Shown here: positions 10,207 to 23,168 of the stretch, in pieces
Position numbering within the stretch: position 1 is the stretch's first letter
Layout of the letters: every line of letters starts with the position of its first letter
Source: Hyphomicrobiales bacterium
GTDB lineage: Bacteria > Pseudomonadota > Alphaproteobacteria > Rhizobiales > Rhizobiaceae
Assembly: GCA_900471515.1 (NCBI GenBank)
Contig: UCFC01000013.1
Span: 237,078 to 301,077 of the forward strand
Direction of reading: 5' to 3'
DNA length: 64,000 nucleotides
Program-made: the position numbers and the translations under genes
The notes under the pieces: generated by a model
What the model saw: only the letters and a program-made list of their open reading frames with translations
The model's database searches: none
What the model was told of the DNA's origin: nothing

Positions 10207-10878
10207 TCAGTTCAACCCGGCGCGCGCTTCGGCTTTCGCCTTGGCGATCTCGCGGAGCGCGCCCGCCAGCACATCCGGCGTCTGTGCGCCGCTGACGGCA
10301 TATTGCTGGTCGAAGATGAAGAAGGGCACGCCGTTGACGCCCATGCGCTGCGCCGCGTCGATTTCCGAGAGAATGACGCTGCGGTCGGCATCCGAAGCAA
10401 GCAGGGCGGCGATGACCGAGCGCTGCAGGCCGGCTTTCTCGGCGATATCGAGCAGCACTTCGTGATCGCCGACATTGCGGCCTTCTTCGAAATTGGCCTT
10501 GAACAGCGCCGACACGACCGCTTCCTGCTTCTGCCGGTCCTCGACGACGGCCCAATGGATCAGCCGATGCGCGTCGAGTGTGTTCGGGCCGATCTTGATG
10601 GCTTCGAAATTGAAGTTGATGCCCACCTCGCGGCCGTATTCCGTGAGCATTTTGTGCGCCTGCGCCACGCGTTCTGCGCCGCCAAGCTTCTCTTCCAGCA
10701 TCTTCTTCTGGTCGACGCCTTCGGGCGGATAGTCGGGGTTGAGGCGATAGGGACGCCAATTGATATCGACGCCGATTTCATCCTGCACCTCGGCGATAGC
10801 CAGCTCCAGCCGCGCCTTGCCGAGATAACACCAGGGGCAGACGACATCGGAGACGACGTCGATGGTGATGCGTTCCAT
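10207..10878 (-). CDS. DsbA family oxidoreductase (FrnE-like)
   Basis: 223 aa thioredoxin-fold protein of the DsbA/FrnE family, with the redox motif C14-P-W-C17 right after the first beta strand and an inserted helical domain. It has no signal peptide, so it is probably cytoplasmic and acts as a disulfide isomerase or glutathione-linked oxidoreductase; the substrate is unknown. The ATG at 10878 was chosen because AAGGA lies 7 nt upstream and the product begins MERITIDVVSDVVCPWCYLG. It is convergent with mfd, and the solute-binding protein gene lies upstream on the same strand (124 bp gap). Confidence 0.88.
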   Translation of the reverse strand: MERITIDVVSDVVCPWCYLGKARLELAIAEVQDEIGVDINWRPYRLNPDYPPEGVDQKKMLEEKLGGAERVAQAHKMLTEYGREVGINFNFEAIKIGPNTLDAHRLIHWAVVEDRQKQEAVVSALFKANFEEGRNVGDHEVLLDIAEKAGLQRSVIAALLASDADRSVILSEIDAAQRMGVNGVPFFIFDQQYAVSGAQTPDVLAGALREIAKAKAEARAGLN

Positions 10879-11002
10879 TCCGATTTCCTTGTTCTGTAAC
10901 CTCCGATGGCGCAGGGCCGAGATCGGAGCAATGTTCCGGACGATCTTTAGAGGAAGGTCGCGGCAAGAGAAAGGAAATAGAGCGGCGCGCCGGATGATGT
11001 GA

Positions 11003-12805
11003 CTATTGCACGCTCGCATCCCACCAGGTCTGCAGCTGGTAGCCGTAGAGCGGCATCTTGTCGGGACGCCCGATGCGCTTGTTGCGCGCTACCCATTGCT
11101 GATCGATGTGATACAGCGGCAAGACATAGTGGTTGGAAAGCAGCAGCCGGTCGTAGGAGCGCACCGAAGCCGTAAAATCCTCGGTCGAGCGTGCCCGCAG
11201 CAGGTGATCGATCAGCGTGTCGATATTCGGATCGTTGGCGCCGGCGAAACTGTCGGTGCCTTCGCGGGTGCGGGCTGCGGACGACCAGCGGCCGAGCTGC
11301 TCGTTGCCGGGTGACAGCGACGAAGTATAGGCCTTCATAATCATGTCATAGTCGAAACTGTTGGTCCGGCTCTGATATTGCGAATCATCGACGGTGCGGA
11401 TCGAGGCGGCAACGCCGATCGTCTGCAGCGAGCGCTGGTAGGCGACGGCGAGTTTTTCCTGATCGGGGTTCTGCGTCATGATCTCGAAGGCAAGCTGCTT
11501 GCCGCTGGCATCCGCCATCTTTCCGCCCTGGATCGTGTATCCCGCCTGTTTCAGAAGATCGACGGCCTGCTTCAGCACCTTGCGGTCGCGTCCCGAGCCG
11601 TCCGTCTCCGGCAGCTTGTAGCTGCCGTCGAGAATGGCGGGATCGATCTTGTCCTTGATCGGGCCGAGCAGTTCCAGTTCGTGCGCATCGGCCGGCACGC
11701 CAAAACTCGAAAGGTCGGAATTCTGCCAGAAGCTTTGCGTGCGCTTGTAGGCGCCCGAATAGAGATTCTTGTTGGCCCATTCGAAATCGAAGACCAGCGA
11801 CAGGCCCTCGCGCACCTTGATATCGGCAAAGATCGGCCGCCTCGTATTGAAGACGAAGCCCAGCATGCCGCTCGGCAGTTTCGGCTGGAAGACATCCTTC
11901 ACGACAGTCCCTGACGTCGCGGCCGGGAAATCGTAGGCGCTCGCCCAGTGCCCCGGATTGCCGTCGAGATAAATGTCGATATCGCCTTTCTTGAAGGATT
12001 CGAAGAGCGTCGTATCCTGCAGGAAATATTGCACGCTGATCTGGTCGTAATTGTCCATGCCCACCTTGGCCGGAATATCCTTGCCCCAGTAGTTCGGATC
12101 GCGCTCATAGGTGATGCTCTCGCCGGGCTTGAGGCTTTTAACCTTGTAGGGGCCGGATCCGACCGGCGGCGTCAGGGTCGTGCGGTCGAAGGTTTCCGGG
12201 TCGATCGCATGTTTCGGCAGCACCGGAAACAGGCCGAAGATCAGAGGTGTCTCGCGATCGGCCTTGTCGTTGAAAGTGAAACGCACCCCGTGTTCGCCGA
12301 CCTTCTCCATCTTGGAAACCACGTCGAGACGCCTGGAGAAGGGCGGACGGCCCTTGTCGCGCAGCAGTTCGAAGGAAAACATCACGTCCTCGGGCGTCAC
12401 GGGCTGCCCGTCGGACCATTTGGCCTTGGGATTGAGGTTGAACTGCACGAAGGTGCGGTCCTCGTCCCATTCCACGGTCTCGGCGAGCAGCCCGTAGAGC
12501 GTGAAAGGCTCGTCGCTGGAGCGCTGCAGAAGCGCCTCGTAGACCAGGTTGCCGAACTGCGGATCCCACATGCCGCGCGCGGTCGTGCGGTTGCTCTTGA
12601 TGATGAAGGGGTTCAGGTTGTCGAAGGTACCGACCACGCCATAGGTGATCTTTCCACCCTTCTTCACGTCCGGATTGACGTAGGGGAAGTTCTTGTAGTC
12701 GGCGGGCAGCGCCGGTGTGCCGTGCATGGCGATACCGTGCACGGGCTCTGCGGCGGCGGCACTGGCGGCAAGCGCAAAAGCGGCGAAAAGGGCGATCCGG
12801 AGCAT
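11003..12805 (-). CDS. ABC transporter substrate-binding protein, family 5 (peptide/YejA-like)
   Basis: 600 aa periplasmic binding protein of the SBP_bac_5 family, as used for oligopeptide import. A cleavable signal peptide (MLRIALFAAFALAASAAAAE) is followed by the long bilobed domain with the family WSDGQPVTPEDV stretch near residue 135. The ATG at 12805 has AAGGA 9 nt upstream. Length and the EPVHGIAMHG beginning resemble the YejA subgroup. No permease or ATPase genes lie beside it: the downstream gene is the DsbA-like oxidoreductase and the upstream neighbour is divergent. It must therefore share membrane components encoded elsewhere, or act alone. Confidence 0.9.
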   Translation of the reverse strand: MLRIALFAAFALAASAAAAEPVHGIAMHGTPALPADYKNFPYVNPDVKKGGKITYGVVGTFDNLNPFIIKSNRTTARGMWDPQFGNLVYEALLQRSSDEPFTLYGLLAETVEWDEDRTFVQFNLNPKAKWSDGQPVTPEDVMFSFELLRDKGRPPFSRRLDVVSKMEKVGEHGVRFTFNDKADRETPLIFGLFPVLPKHAIDPETFDRTTLTPPVGSGPYKVKSLKPGESITYERDPNYWGKDIPAKVGMDNYDQISVQYFLQDTTLFESFKKGDIDIYLDGNPGHWASAYDFPAATSGTVVKDVFQPKLPSGMLGFVFNTRRPIFADIKVREGLSLVFDFEWANKNLYSGAYKRTQSFWQNSDLSSFGVPADAHELELLGPIKDKIDPAILDGSYKLPETDGSGRDRKVLKQAVDLLKQAGYTIQGGKMADASGKQLAFEIMTQNPDQEKLAVAYQRSLQTIGVAASIRTVDDSQYQSRTNSFDYDMIMKAYTSSLSPGNEQLGRWSSAARTREGTDSFAGANDPNIDTLIDHLLRARSTEDFTASVRSYDRLLLSNHYVLPLYHIDQQWVARNKRIGRPDKMPLYGYQLQTWWDASVQ

Positions 12806-13091
12806 TGCTGAAATTCCTTGATGCGCGGCAATGGGCACGATTCGCCGGAAGGGTAGCATGTGACAGCTCGATTCCAACCGCAGCCGCCGCTTTCTTTACC
12901 TATGTGCCAAAATGCCCGCGAAATTGCCAAAGAAATGCTGGATATCTTCAGCGGTGCGATGTAACACGTGACCCGAAGTTTTTGGGGTCATGCATTTGCC
13001 TTAATTTTCCACGAGGTGGAGTGCCGAACGACCCGGTGGTTGGGGCGGCCGAACGTAGCCCCGCAACGGATATCAGGAGACGGAATTCGTT

Positions 13092-13763
13092 ATGATGTTC
13101 AAGTCTGAAAAGAAAATGCGGGCAGCACTGTCCGTTATGGCAGTGATCTTCGGTGCTTCGGCTCCGGTTTCGTCCTTCGCACAGGACGCGGCCGCCCAGG
13201 CTCCGGCAGCGTCGGCAGACGCGCCCGCACAGGCTGTCGGCGCACCGCGCCTCGGCTGGTACAAGACCTGCAGCAAGCAGGAAGACAACGACATCTGCGT
13301 TGTTCAGAACCTGGTTCTTGCCAATGGCGGCCAGCTCGTTACGGCCGTTGGCCTGATTTCGGTTTCCGGCAAGATCAACCGCAAGATCCTTCAGGTTTCC
13401 GTTCCGGCCGCACGCCTGATCCCTCCGGGCATCAGCATGCAGATCGATGGCGGCAAGGGCCAGAAGCTCGATTACGCCGTCTGCCTGCCCGACAAGTGCA
13501 CCGCTGAAATCCCGCTGACGGACGCCATGATCGCAAGCCTCAAGAAGGGCAGCGACGTGGTCTTCACCTCGATCAACTTCCGCCGCGCTCCGAACCCGAT
13601 CAAGGTTTCGCTCGAAGGCTTCACCGGCGCTTATGACGGCGAACCGGTTTCCGAATCGAAGCTCGCCGAAAGCCAGCGCAGCCTGCAGGACAGCATGCAG
13701 AAGAAGGCTGAGGAAGCCCGCAAGAAGCTGGAAGACGCCCAGAAGGCAGCAAAGGCCCAGTAA
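13092..13763 (+). CDS. Invasion-associated locus B (IalB) family protein
   Basis: 223 aa exported protein of the IalB family, named from a Bartonella invasion factor but widespread and of unclear function in rhizobia. A signal peptide ends around residue 30 (VSSFAQDA). An Ala/Pro-rich linker follows, then the IalB domain (about 50-180) with four Cys (TCSKQ, ICVVQ, VCLPDKC) that could form disulfides. The C-terminus is a charged helical tail. AGGAG lies 12 nt before the first of two consecutive ATGs (13092, 13095). A strong terminator follows at 13786. Confidence 0.9.
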   Translation: MMFKSEKKMRAALSVMAVIFGASAPVSSFAQDAAAQAPAASADAPAQAVGAPRLGWYKTCSKQEDNDICVVQNLVLANGGQLVTAVGLISVSGKINRKILQVSVPAARLIPPGISMQIDGGKGQKLDYAVCLPDKCTAEIPLTDAMIASLKKGSDVVFTSINFRRAPNPIKVSLEGFTGAYDGEPVSESKLAESQRSLQDSMQKKAEEARKKLEDAQKAAKAQ

Positions 13764-13785
13764 TCAGGGCTTTCAGGAATTGATG

Positions 13786-13813
13786 AAAAACCCGGTCACG
13801 AGCCGGGTTTTTT
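13786..13813 (+). terminator. Rho-independent terminator of the IalB-like gene
   Basis: Hairpin with the CCCGG/CCGGG stem extended by an A5/T5 arm, and a T6 run at 13808-13813, 22 bp after the stop codon. It is a typical intrinsic terminator for the plus strand. Confidence 0.85.
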
Positions 13814-13826
13814 GTTGCCCAAAAGA

Positions 13827-13849
13827 AAGGCCCCGTCATGCGGGGCCTT
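13827..13849 (-). terminator. Rho-independent terminator downstream of hspQ
   Basis: Perfect 9-bp stem AAGGCCCCG/CGGGGCCTT with a 5-nt loop. Read on the minus strand it is followed by TTCTTTT, so it fits termination of hspQ transcripts. Confidence 0.75.
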
Positions 13850-13872
13850 GTCACGGAGGTCATGGGTCCGAC

Positions 13873-14202
13873 TTAGTGGGCGAAGCTCATCTTGGGTTTG
13901 AACTGGCCCGTCGGGCTGCGGTCGAAGATCTGCTCGACCTGCGGATTGCGAAGCGGCGTGTCGCTCTCGTCGCTTACCAGGTTCTGCTCGGAAACGTAGG
14001 CGACATATTCGCTTTCGTCGTTTTCGGCGAGCAGATGGTAGAACGGCTGGTCCTTGCTGGGGCGGACTTCCGCGGGAATGGAATTCCACCACTCTTCCGT
14101 ATTCGCGAACTCCGGATCAACGTCGAAGATGACGCCGCGAAACGGAAAAACCTTGTGCCGGACCACTTCGCCTATACTGAACTTTGCAACTCTTTCTTTC
14201 AT
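13873..14202 (-). CDS. hspQ: Heat shock protein HspQ (YccV-like, hemimethylated-DNA-binding fold)
   Basis: 109 aa protein of the HspQ/YccV family. In enterobacteria HspQ modulates Lon specificity and influences DnaA stability. Family hallmarks are visible: FSIGEVVRHKVFPFRGVIFDVDPEF near the N-terminus, the WW pair, and DQPFYHLLAEN followed by YVSEQNL. The ATG at 14202 is preceded by AGGAAG at a good distance. It is monocistronic, with its own terminator and glnA upstream. Confidence 0.93.
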   Translation of the reverse strand: MKERVAKFSIGEVVRHKVFPFRGVIFDVDPEFANTEEWWNSIPAEVRPSKDQPFYHLLAENDESEYVAYVSEQNLVSDESDTPLRNPQVEQIFDRSPTGQFKPKMSFAH

Positions 14203-14315
14203 GGTACGACTTCCTTTCTCACCCAATTTGGTGATCGGTCCCCCGCAAATCAAGATTTTCGCGGGATTTCGTCACATGACTGTCATCTGCGCCCATCGGT
14301 CCTCCTGGCCTCCGG

Positions 14316-14345
14316 ATCGAAAAAGCCCCGGCGAACCGGGGCTTT
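14316..14345 (-). terminator. Rho-independent terminator of glnB-glnA
   Basis: Ten-bp stem AAAGCCCCGG/CCGGGGCTTT with a tetraloop, followed on the minus strand by a TTTTT run, 12 bp after the glnA stop codon. Confidence 0.85.
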
Positions 14346-14356
14346 CAAGTCTTGTC

Positions 14357-15766
14357 TTATGCCGAGTAGTACATGTCGTATTCGACAGGATGCGGTGTCA
14401 TTTCGAAGCGCATCACTTCGGCCATTTTCAGTTCGATGAAGGCATCGATCTGATCGTCGTCGAAGACGCCGCCGGCCGTCAGGAACTTGCGGTCCTTGTC
14501 GAGGCTTTCCAGCGCTTCGCGCAGGCTGCCGCAGACGGTCGGGATCTTCTTCAGTTCCTTCGGCGGCAGGTCGTAGAGGTCCTTGTCCATGGCCTTGCCG
14601 GGATGGATCTTGTTCTTGATACCGTCGAGGCCGGCCATCAGCATGGCGGCGAAGGCGAGGTAGGGGTTGGCGGTCGGGTCCGGGAAGCGGACCTCGACGC
14701 GCTTTGCCTTCGGGTTGGAGCCGAACGGAATGCGGCAGGAAGCCGAGCGGTTGCGGGCCGAATAGGCGAGCAGGACCGGTGCTTCATAACCCGGGACGAG
14801 ACGCTTGTAGGAATTCGTCGACGGGTTGGTGAAGGCGTTGATCGCCTTGGCATGCTTGATGATGCCGCCGATGTAGTAGAGGCAGGTTTCCGAAAGGCCG
14901 GCATATTCGTCGCCCGCGAAGGTCGGCTTGCCGCCCTTCCAGATCGACTGGTGCACGTGCATGCCCGAGCCGTTGTCGCCGAAGATCGGCTTCGGCATGA
15001 AGGTTGCCGTCTTGCCATAGGCATTGGCGACCTGATGGACGACGTATTTGTAGATCTGCATCTTGTCGGCGTTGCGCACGAGCGTGTCGAACTTGATGCC
15101 GAGCTCATGCTGGGCGGCAGCCACTTCGTGGTGGTGCTTTTCGACGACGACGCCCATTTCGGAGAGAACCGTCAGCATTTCCGAACGCATGTCCTGGGCG
15201 CTGTCGACAGGCGGAACCGGGAAATAGCCGCCCTTGACGCGCGGACGGTGGCCGAGGTTGCCGGTCTCGTAATCGGTGTCGTCGTTCGACGGCAGTTCGG
15301 TGGAATCGAGCTTGAAGCCGGTATTGTACGGATCGGCCTTGTACTTGACGTCGTCGAAGACGAAGAATTCGGCTTCCGGGCCGACGAAGATCGTGTCGCC
15401 GATGCCGGATGCCTTGAGGTAGGCTTCGGCCTTCTTGGCGGTGCCGCGCGGGTCGCGGTTATAGGCTTCGCCGGAAACCGGGTCGAGAATGTCGCAGACG
15501 ATGACCATGGTCGACTGAGCGAAGAACGGGTCCATATGCACCGTTTCGGTGTCGGGCATCAGCACCATGTCGGACTCGTTGATGGCCTTCCAGCCGCCGA
15601 TCGAGGAGCCGTCGAACATCACGCCATCGGCGAACATGTCTTCATCGACGCAGGCTACGTCCATCGTCACGTGCTGCAGCTTGCCCTTGGGATCGGTGAA
15701 GCGCAGGTCGACGAACTTGACGTCGTTGTCCTTGATCTGCTTCAGGATTTCGCTTGCACTCGCCAT
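14357..15766 (-). CDS. glnA: Glutamine synthetase, type I
   Basis: Condenses ammonia and glutamate to glutamine; dodecameric GSI. The beta-Grasp N-domain, the DGSS motif (52-55), the EAEFF metal-site segment (131-135), the HVHQS loop near 270 and the NRSASCRIP signature (339-347) are present. The adenylylation site is Tyr398 in DKDLYDLPP, so activity should be controlled by GlnE and GlnB. The 469 aa length is normal for GSI-beta. It is cotranscribed with glnB (78 bp gap) from the upstream sigma-54 promoter; a second promoter in the gap cannot be excluded. Confidence 0.98.
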   Translation of the reverse strand: MASASEILKQIKDNDVKFVDLRFTDPKGKLQHVTMDVACVDEDMFADGVMFDGSSIGGWKAINESDMVLMPDTETVHMDPFFAQSTMVIVCDILDPVSGEAYNRDPRGTAKKAEAYLKASGIGDTIFVGPEAEFFVFDDVKYKADPYNTGFKLDSTELPSNDDTDYETGNLGHRPRVKGGYFPVPPVDSAQDMRSEMLTVLSEMGVVVEKHHHEVAAAQHELGIKFDTLVRNADKMQIYKYVVHQVANAYGKTATFMPKPIFGDNGSGMHVHQSIWKGGKPTFAGDEYAGLSETCLYYIGGIIKHAKAINAFTNPSTNSYKRLVPGYEAPVLLAYSARNRSASCRIPFGSNPKAKRVEVRFPDPTANPYLAFAAMLMAGLDGIKNKIHPGKAMDKDLYDLPPKELKKIPTVCGSLREALESLDKDRKFLTAGGVFDDDQIDAFIELKMAEVMRFEMTPHPVEYDMYYSA

Positions 15767-15844
15767 AAGATGCTTCCTCTGTTTTGTGATGACTTTACGT
15801 TATGTGCGATGAGGATAGATGGCCCTGCCGGACGGCAAAGCCGG

Positions 15845-16423
<579 letters not shown>

Positions 16424-16527
16424 TCATCATCGGTTCGATTAAAAAATATGCATATGCCTAAAGCGTGTGCTTTTGTTTTTGTGGTCATGCGGTTGTTTTT
16501 TAGGCGCTTTTTGAATTGAATGGTGTG

Positions 16528-18000
16528 ATGAGCGAACGCCTTCCAGATCTTCTCCTGACACCTGCTGAAATGGCTGCGGCTGATAGGGCCGCTGCCGCAT
16601 CCGGTATCGATACCTACGGCCTGATGGAGAAAGCGGGGGCTGCGGTCGCTGCCGCTGCATTGCGTCTCTATCCGGGTGCGCAGCGTTTTGCCGTATTCTG
16701 CGGCCCCGGCAACAATGGCGGCGACGGTTATGTCGTCGCCCGGCTTCTGCGGGAGAGCGCCGCGCCGGTGGAGATTTTCCATCTCGGCGATCCGGACAGG
16801 CTCAAGGGGGATGCGGCCCGTGCAAAGGCGGCCTGCGGGCGGACGGGACAGGATATAGGCCGTTACGCACCGCGGCAGGGCGACGTCGTCATTGACGGCC
16901 TCTTCGGAGCCGGCCTTGCGCGCGATGTTCCCTCTGACGTGGCCGATCTGATCGGCAAGGTCGGGAAGGCGGGCATTGCCGTCGTCGCCATCGACCTGCC
17001 ATCCGGCCTTGACGGGCGCACCGGCGCGGTGCTCGGGGCCGCTTTCCGCGCGGCCCATACCGTGACCTTCATGACCCGCAAGCCCGGCCATCTGCTGATG
17101 CCGGGCAGGGAGCTTTGCGGCCGCCTGGAAATCGTCGATATCGGCATTCCGGGCCGCATCGTCAGAGCACAGACGAATGGACGCGTGGCCGAGAACACGC
17201 CGGCCGTCTGGCGCTCCGCCATGCCGGCCGAACAGCTGGAAACCCACAAATACAAGCGCGGCCATCTTGTCGTGTTTTCGGGCGAGGCGAGCAAGACGGG
17301 GGCGGCCCGAATGTCCGCGACGGCCGGCCTGAAAGCCGGGGCAGGGCTGGTGACGATAGCCGCACCGACGGAAGCCCTTGCAGCCAATAGCGCCCATCTG
17401 ACCGCCGTCATGCTGCACGCCATCGATGATGCGGCGGCATTGGGGCACTGGCTTGAAGACACACGGCTTCAGACTTTCATCCTCGGACCCGGATTCGGGA
17501 TTGGAAAGAGAGCCCGCAAATTCGTATCCCTGTTGCGCGACCGCCGTCTCGTTCTCGACGCGGACGGGATCAGCTCGTTCAAGGACGACCCGCAGGCACT
17601 GTTCACGCTGTTTAAGGGAGAGCCGCGCCTCGTTTTGACGCCGCATGACGGCGAGTTTGCCCGCCTCTTTCCCGATATCGCAGCCGACAAGGGGGCCGGC
17701 AAGGTGGACAAGGCACTGGCCGCAGCCAGCCGCTCCAACGCCGCGATCATCTACAAGGGGGCGGATACGGTCATAGCCTCGCCGGACGGGCGGGCGCTGA
17801 TCAACACCAACGCGCCGGTCTGGCTCGCCACAGCCGGCTCCGGCGATGTGCTGGCGGGTATTGTCGGCGGCCTGCTCGCCCAGGGCCTGCCGGCCTTCGA
17901 GGCAGCCGCTGCCGCTGTCTGGCTGCATGGTGAGGCAGGCCATCGCGCCGGCAAGGGCCTGACGGCCGAAGACCTCGCAGCCCAGGTGCTGCCCTTCTGA
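16528..18000 (+). CDS. nnr: Bifunctional NAD(P)H-hydrate epimerase / ADP-dependent NAD(P)H-hydrate dehydratase
   Basis: Repairs hydrated NADH and NADPH. The N-terminal YjeF_N epimerase domain (about 1-210) contains CGPGNNGGDGYV and the DGLFGAGL and DLPSGLDG segments. The C-terminal ribokinase-like dehydratase domain (about 225-485) contains LTPHDGEFARL and the catalytic GSGDVLAG loop. The 490 aa length is typical of the fused form. The ATG at 16528 fits family N-termini (MSERLPDLLLTP); TTG 16516 and GTG 16525 are in-frame alternatives. The gene is divergent from glnB across an AT-rich 344 bp region that holds the glnB promoter and nothing else I can identify. Confidence 0.94.
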   Translation: MSERLPDLLLTPAEMAAADRAAAASGIDTYGLMEKAGAAVAAAALRLYPGAQRFAVFCGPGNNGGDGYVVARLLRESAAPVEIFHLGDPDRLKGDAARAKAACGRTGQDIGRYAPRQGDVVIDGLFGAGLARDVPSDVADLIGKVGKAGIAVVAIDLPSGLDGRTGAVLGAAFRAAHTVTFMTRKPGHLLMPGRELCGRLEIVDIGIPGRIVRAQTNGRVAENTPAVWRSAMPAEQLETHKYKRGHLVVFSGEASKTGAARMSATAGLKAGAGLVTIAAPTEALAANSAHLTAVMLHAIDDAAALGHWLEDTRLQTFILGPGFGIGKRARKFVSLLRDRRLVLDADGISSFKDDPQALFTLFKGEPRLVLTPHDGEFARLFPDIAADKGAGKVDKALAAASRSNAAIIYKGADTVIASPDGRALINTNAPVWLATAGSGDVLAGIVGGLLAQGLPAFEAAAAAVWLHGEAGHRAGKGLTAEDLAAQVLPF

Positions 18001-18105
18001 AGCATGTCACATAGCAGCGTGCCGCAGTTTTTGGCAGCAACGCGCAAAAACAGGAGCCAGGCGCGGCGAACGAATCTGAAAGATTGCCCGGCACGCCTGA
18101 AACGA

Positions 18106-18912
18106 TCAGCCGTCGACCCGCTTCTGCAGGGCAATCGCCCCGTGCGGCGCATTGACCTTGCCCTCGTGGATCATGAAGGCAAAAACGTCGCGCGGCTCGG
18201 CCTTGACCTTCCTGTTCTTGTCGATCAGCGGCAAGTCGTCAGGCACTTTGCCTTCGGACCAGGCCTGAAGCCGTTTGGTCCAGTCCTTCAGCTCCGGTTC
18301 CGGATAGCAGGTCGCAATATCGTCCGATCCCTTCTGCAGCCGGGTATAGACGAAATCCGCGGTCACATCGGCGATCATCGGATAATCGAAATGCTCGGCG
18401 CAGACAGGCGCCACGCCGTATTTTTCGAGCAGGGCGACGAATTCCGGCACCTTGAAGGAATCGTGCCTGACTTCCACGACATGGCGCAGCTTCAGCCCGT
18501 CCTGCCTGTCCGGCAAGAGCTTGAGGAAGGCTTCGAAATCGTCAGGCTCGAATTTCTTGGTCGGCGCGAACTGCCAGAGCAGGGGGCCGAGATGGTCGCC
18601 GAGTTCGCTGATGCCGGAGGAGAGGAATTTCTCCATCGACTCCCCGGCTTCGGCCAGCACGCGCCGGTTCGTCGTAAAACGCGTCGCCTTCAGCGAAAAG
18701 ATGAAGCCGTCGGGCACATCGGCCGCCCATTTGGCGAAGACCGCGGGTTTCTGCGTGCTGTAATAGGTGCCGTTGACCTCGATGACCTTGAGCTGGCGGC
18801 TGGCATAGTTCAGCTCGTCCTTCTGCTTGAGATCGGCAGGAAAGAAATGGCCGCGCCACGGCTCGAATGTCCAGCCGCCGATTCCCACGCGGATCGTGCC
18901 CGATTTGCTCAT
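18106..18912 (-). CDS. DUF72 (YecE-like) domain protein
   Basis: 268 aa TIM-barrel-like DUF72 protein. The family is widespread but has no proven activity. Conserved features visible are GIGGWTFEPWRG at the N-terminus, the EVNGTYYS segment, FSLKATRFTT, the QFAPTKKF segment and the VEVRHDSF segment. It has no signal peptide. It is encoded downstream of a GNAT gene on the same strand, 24 bp apart, and probably forms a short operon with uvrA and the GNAT gene. Confidence 0.9.
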   Translation of the reverse strand: MSKSGTIRVGIGGWTFEPWRGHFFPADLKQKDELNYASRQLKVIEVNGTYYSTQKPAVFAKWAADVPDGFIFSLKATRFTTNRRVLAEAGESMEKFLSSGISELGDHLGPLLWQFAPTKKFEPDDFEAFLKLLPDRQDGLKLRHVVEVRHDSFKVPEFVALLEKYGVAPVCAEHFDYPMIADVTADFVYTRLQKGSDDIATCYPEPELKDWTKRLQAWSEGKVPDDLPLIDKNRKVKAEPRDVFAFMIHEGKVNAPHGAIALQKRVDG

Positions 18913-18936
18913 CTGTTCCTCCTCGCTTGCGATCGC

Positions 18937-19394
18937 TCAGACCGCGCCAACCTTTTTCATCATGTCGACGATGGTCCATCCTGGCCGATAGGGATTGGGC
19001 CGGCGACCCGTTTCCTGAAAACCGAAGGCGCCATAAAGCGCGATGTTCCGCTCCATTCGCGCATTGGTATAGAGCCGGACCTCCGGCACTTCCCAGTCCC
19101 GTGCCCTGTCCTCCAGCCATGCGAGCATGGCCGCGCCATGTCCCGCACCCTGGAAATGAGGCGATACGGCGATACTGAAGAGCATCACATGGTCTGCATG
19201 GCGCTCGACGACCGAGAGCCCCGCCAGGGCGCCCCCGGTCTCGCGCAACCATACTTCACCGCGCTCGATCCGCGGCCCGTAATCCTCAGTCACCGGGATC
19301 GGCGGTGTGCCGAAAAGATCGGTATAGGGCTGATAGGCGGCCGTCGTCAGCGCCACGACGGCGGGCAGGTCCGCTATCGTGGCAAGCCGCATGG

Positions 19395-19398
<4 letters not shown>
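18937..19398 (-). CDS. GNAT family N-acetyltransferase
   Basis: 153 aa single-domain acetyltransferase. The acetyl-CoA loop appears as [11 protein letters not shown] (Q-x-x-G-x-G/A), followed by [33 protein letters not shown], a typical GNAT C-terminal half. The substrate cannot be told. Its ATG overlaps the uvrA stop codon (ATGA at 19395-19398), so it is probably translated by coupling to uvrA and may follow SOS control of that transcript. Confidence 0.88.
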
Positions 19399-22319
<2,921 letters not shown>

Positions 22320-22421
22320 CGTCTCTGCTTCAGGTCGTTTGGGGAATAACAGCCCTTATTTAGTGATGCCGACGGTCGAGTCGAGGCTGAATGTCCGGAA
22401 CAACAAATGTTTTCGATTCTG

Positions 22422-22450
22422 TTGACAGGATCATAGCGAATAATTAGAAC
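22422..22450 (+). promoter_or_regulatory. Candidate -35/-10 promoter for ssb
   Basis: TTGACA at 22422-22427 is followed after 17 bp by TAGAAC at 22445-22450. The -35 is perfect and the -10 weak. The -10 overlaps the LexA box, as expected for a repressible SOS promoter. This is an inference from spacing only. Confidence 0.45.
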
Positions 22451-22461
22451 AAATAAAGAAC
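22447..22461 (+). promoter_or_regulatory. LexA (SOS) box between uvrA and ssb
   Basis: GAACAAATAAAGAAC is an exact match to the alphaproteobacterial SOS operator GAAC-N7-GAAC. It lies 127 bp upstream of the uvrA start and 113 bp upstream of the ssb start, and could regulate both directions. Confidence 0.8.
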
Positions 22462-22574
22462 AAAATTCCTTGTGGATTAAGAGGGCCTGGATGCGCATCG
22501 CATGTCCTCTATGGTTTAAGGTGCGCCGATGATTTTTGAACGCCGCCGGTCAGGGCGGCAGTAAGGTGAATGGT

Positions 22575-23120
22575 ATGGCTGGCAGTGTGAACAAGGTAAT
22601 TCTTATCGGAAACGTGGGTGCCGACCCCGAAATCCGCCGCACCCAGGATGGCCGGCCGATCGCCAATCTTCGCATCGCGACCTCGGAAACCTGGCGCGAC
22701 CGCAATTCCGGCGAGCGCCGCGAAAAGACCGAATGGCACACGGTCGTTGTCTTCAACGAAGGCCTGTGCAAGGTTGTCGAACAATATGTGAAGAAGGGCG
22801 CCAAGCTTTATATCGAAGGCGCGCTGCAGACCCGCAAGTGGCAGGACCAGAACGGCAACGACCGTTACTCGACCGAAGTCGTGCTGCAGGGCTTCAATTC
22901 GACGCTCACCATGCTTGACGGCCGCGGCGAAGGCGGCGGCGCAAGCTCCGGCTTCGGCGGCGGTCGTGGCGGCGATGATTTCGGTGGCGGCGGTTATGGA
23001 GACGATTACGGCTCCGGCCCGTCTTCCGGCGGCGGTCGCAGCGGCGGCGGCAATCGTGGCGGCGCCGGCAGCGGCGGCGGCAACTTCTCGCGCGATCTCG
23101 ACGACGACATTCCGTTCTGA
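22575..23120 (+). CDS. ssb: Single-stranded DNA-binding protein
   Basis: 181 aa SSB. The OB fold spans about residues 1-112 ([22 protein letters not shown], then TEWHTVVVF and [13 protein letters not shown]). A long Gly-rich disordered linker follows (about 118-170), then the acidic tail ending DDDIPF, which docks repair and replication partners. The ATG at 22575 has AAGGTG upstream and matches family starts. It is divergent from uvrA, with a LexA box in between. Confidence 0.97.
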   Translation: MAGSVNKVILIGNVGADPEIRRTQDGRPIANLRIATSETWRDRNSGERREKTEWHTVVVFNEGLCKVVEQYVKKGAKLYIEGALQTRKWQDQNGNDRYSTEVVLQGFNSTLTMLDGRGEGGGASSGFGGGRGGDDFGGGGYGDDYGSGPSSGGGRSGGGNRGGAGSGGGNFSRDLDDDIPF

Positions 23121-23145
23121 TCGAAGCTGTCAGAATGAATTGACG

Positions 23146-23168
23146 ACGGCGCCTGTTGGCGCCGTTTT
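23146..23168 (+). terminator. Rho-independent terminator of ssb
   Basis: Perfect 8-bp stem ACGGCGCC/GGCGCCGT with a TGTT loop, followed by TTT. It lies 25 bp after the ssb stop codon and abuts the 3' end of the convergent marC-family gene. Confidence 0.75.
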
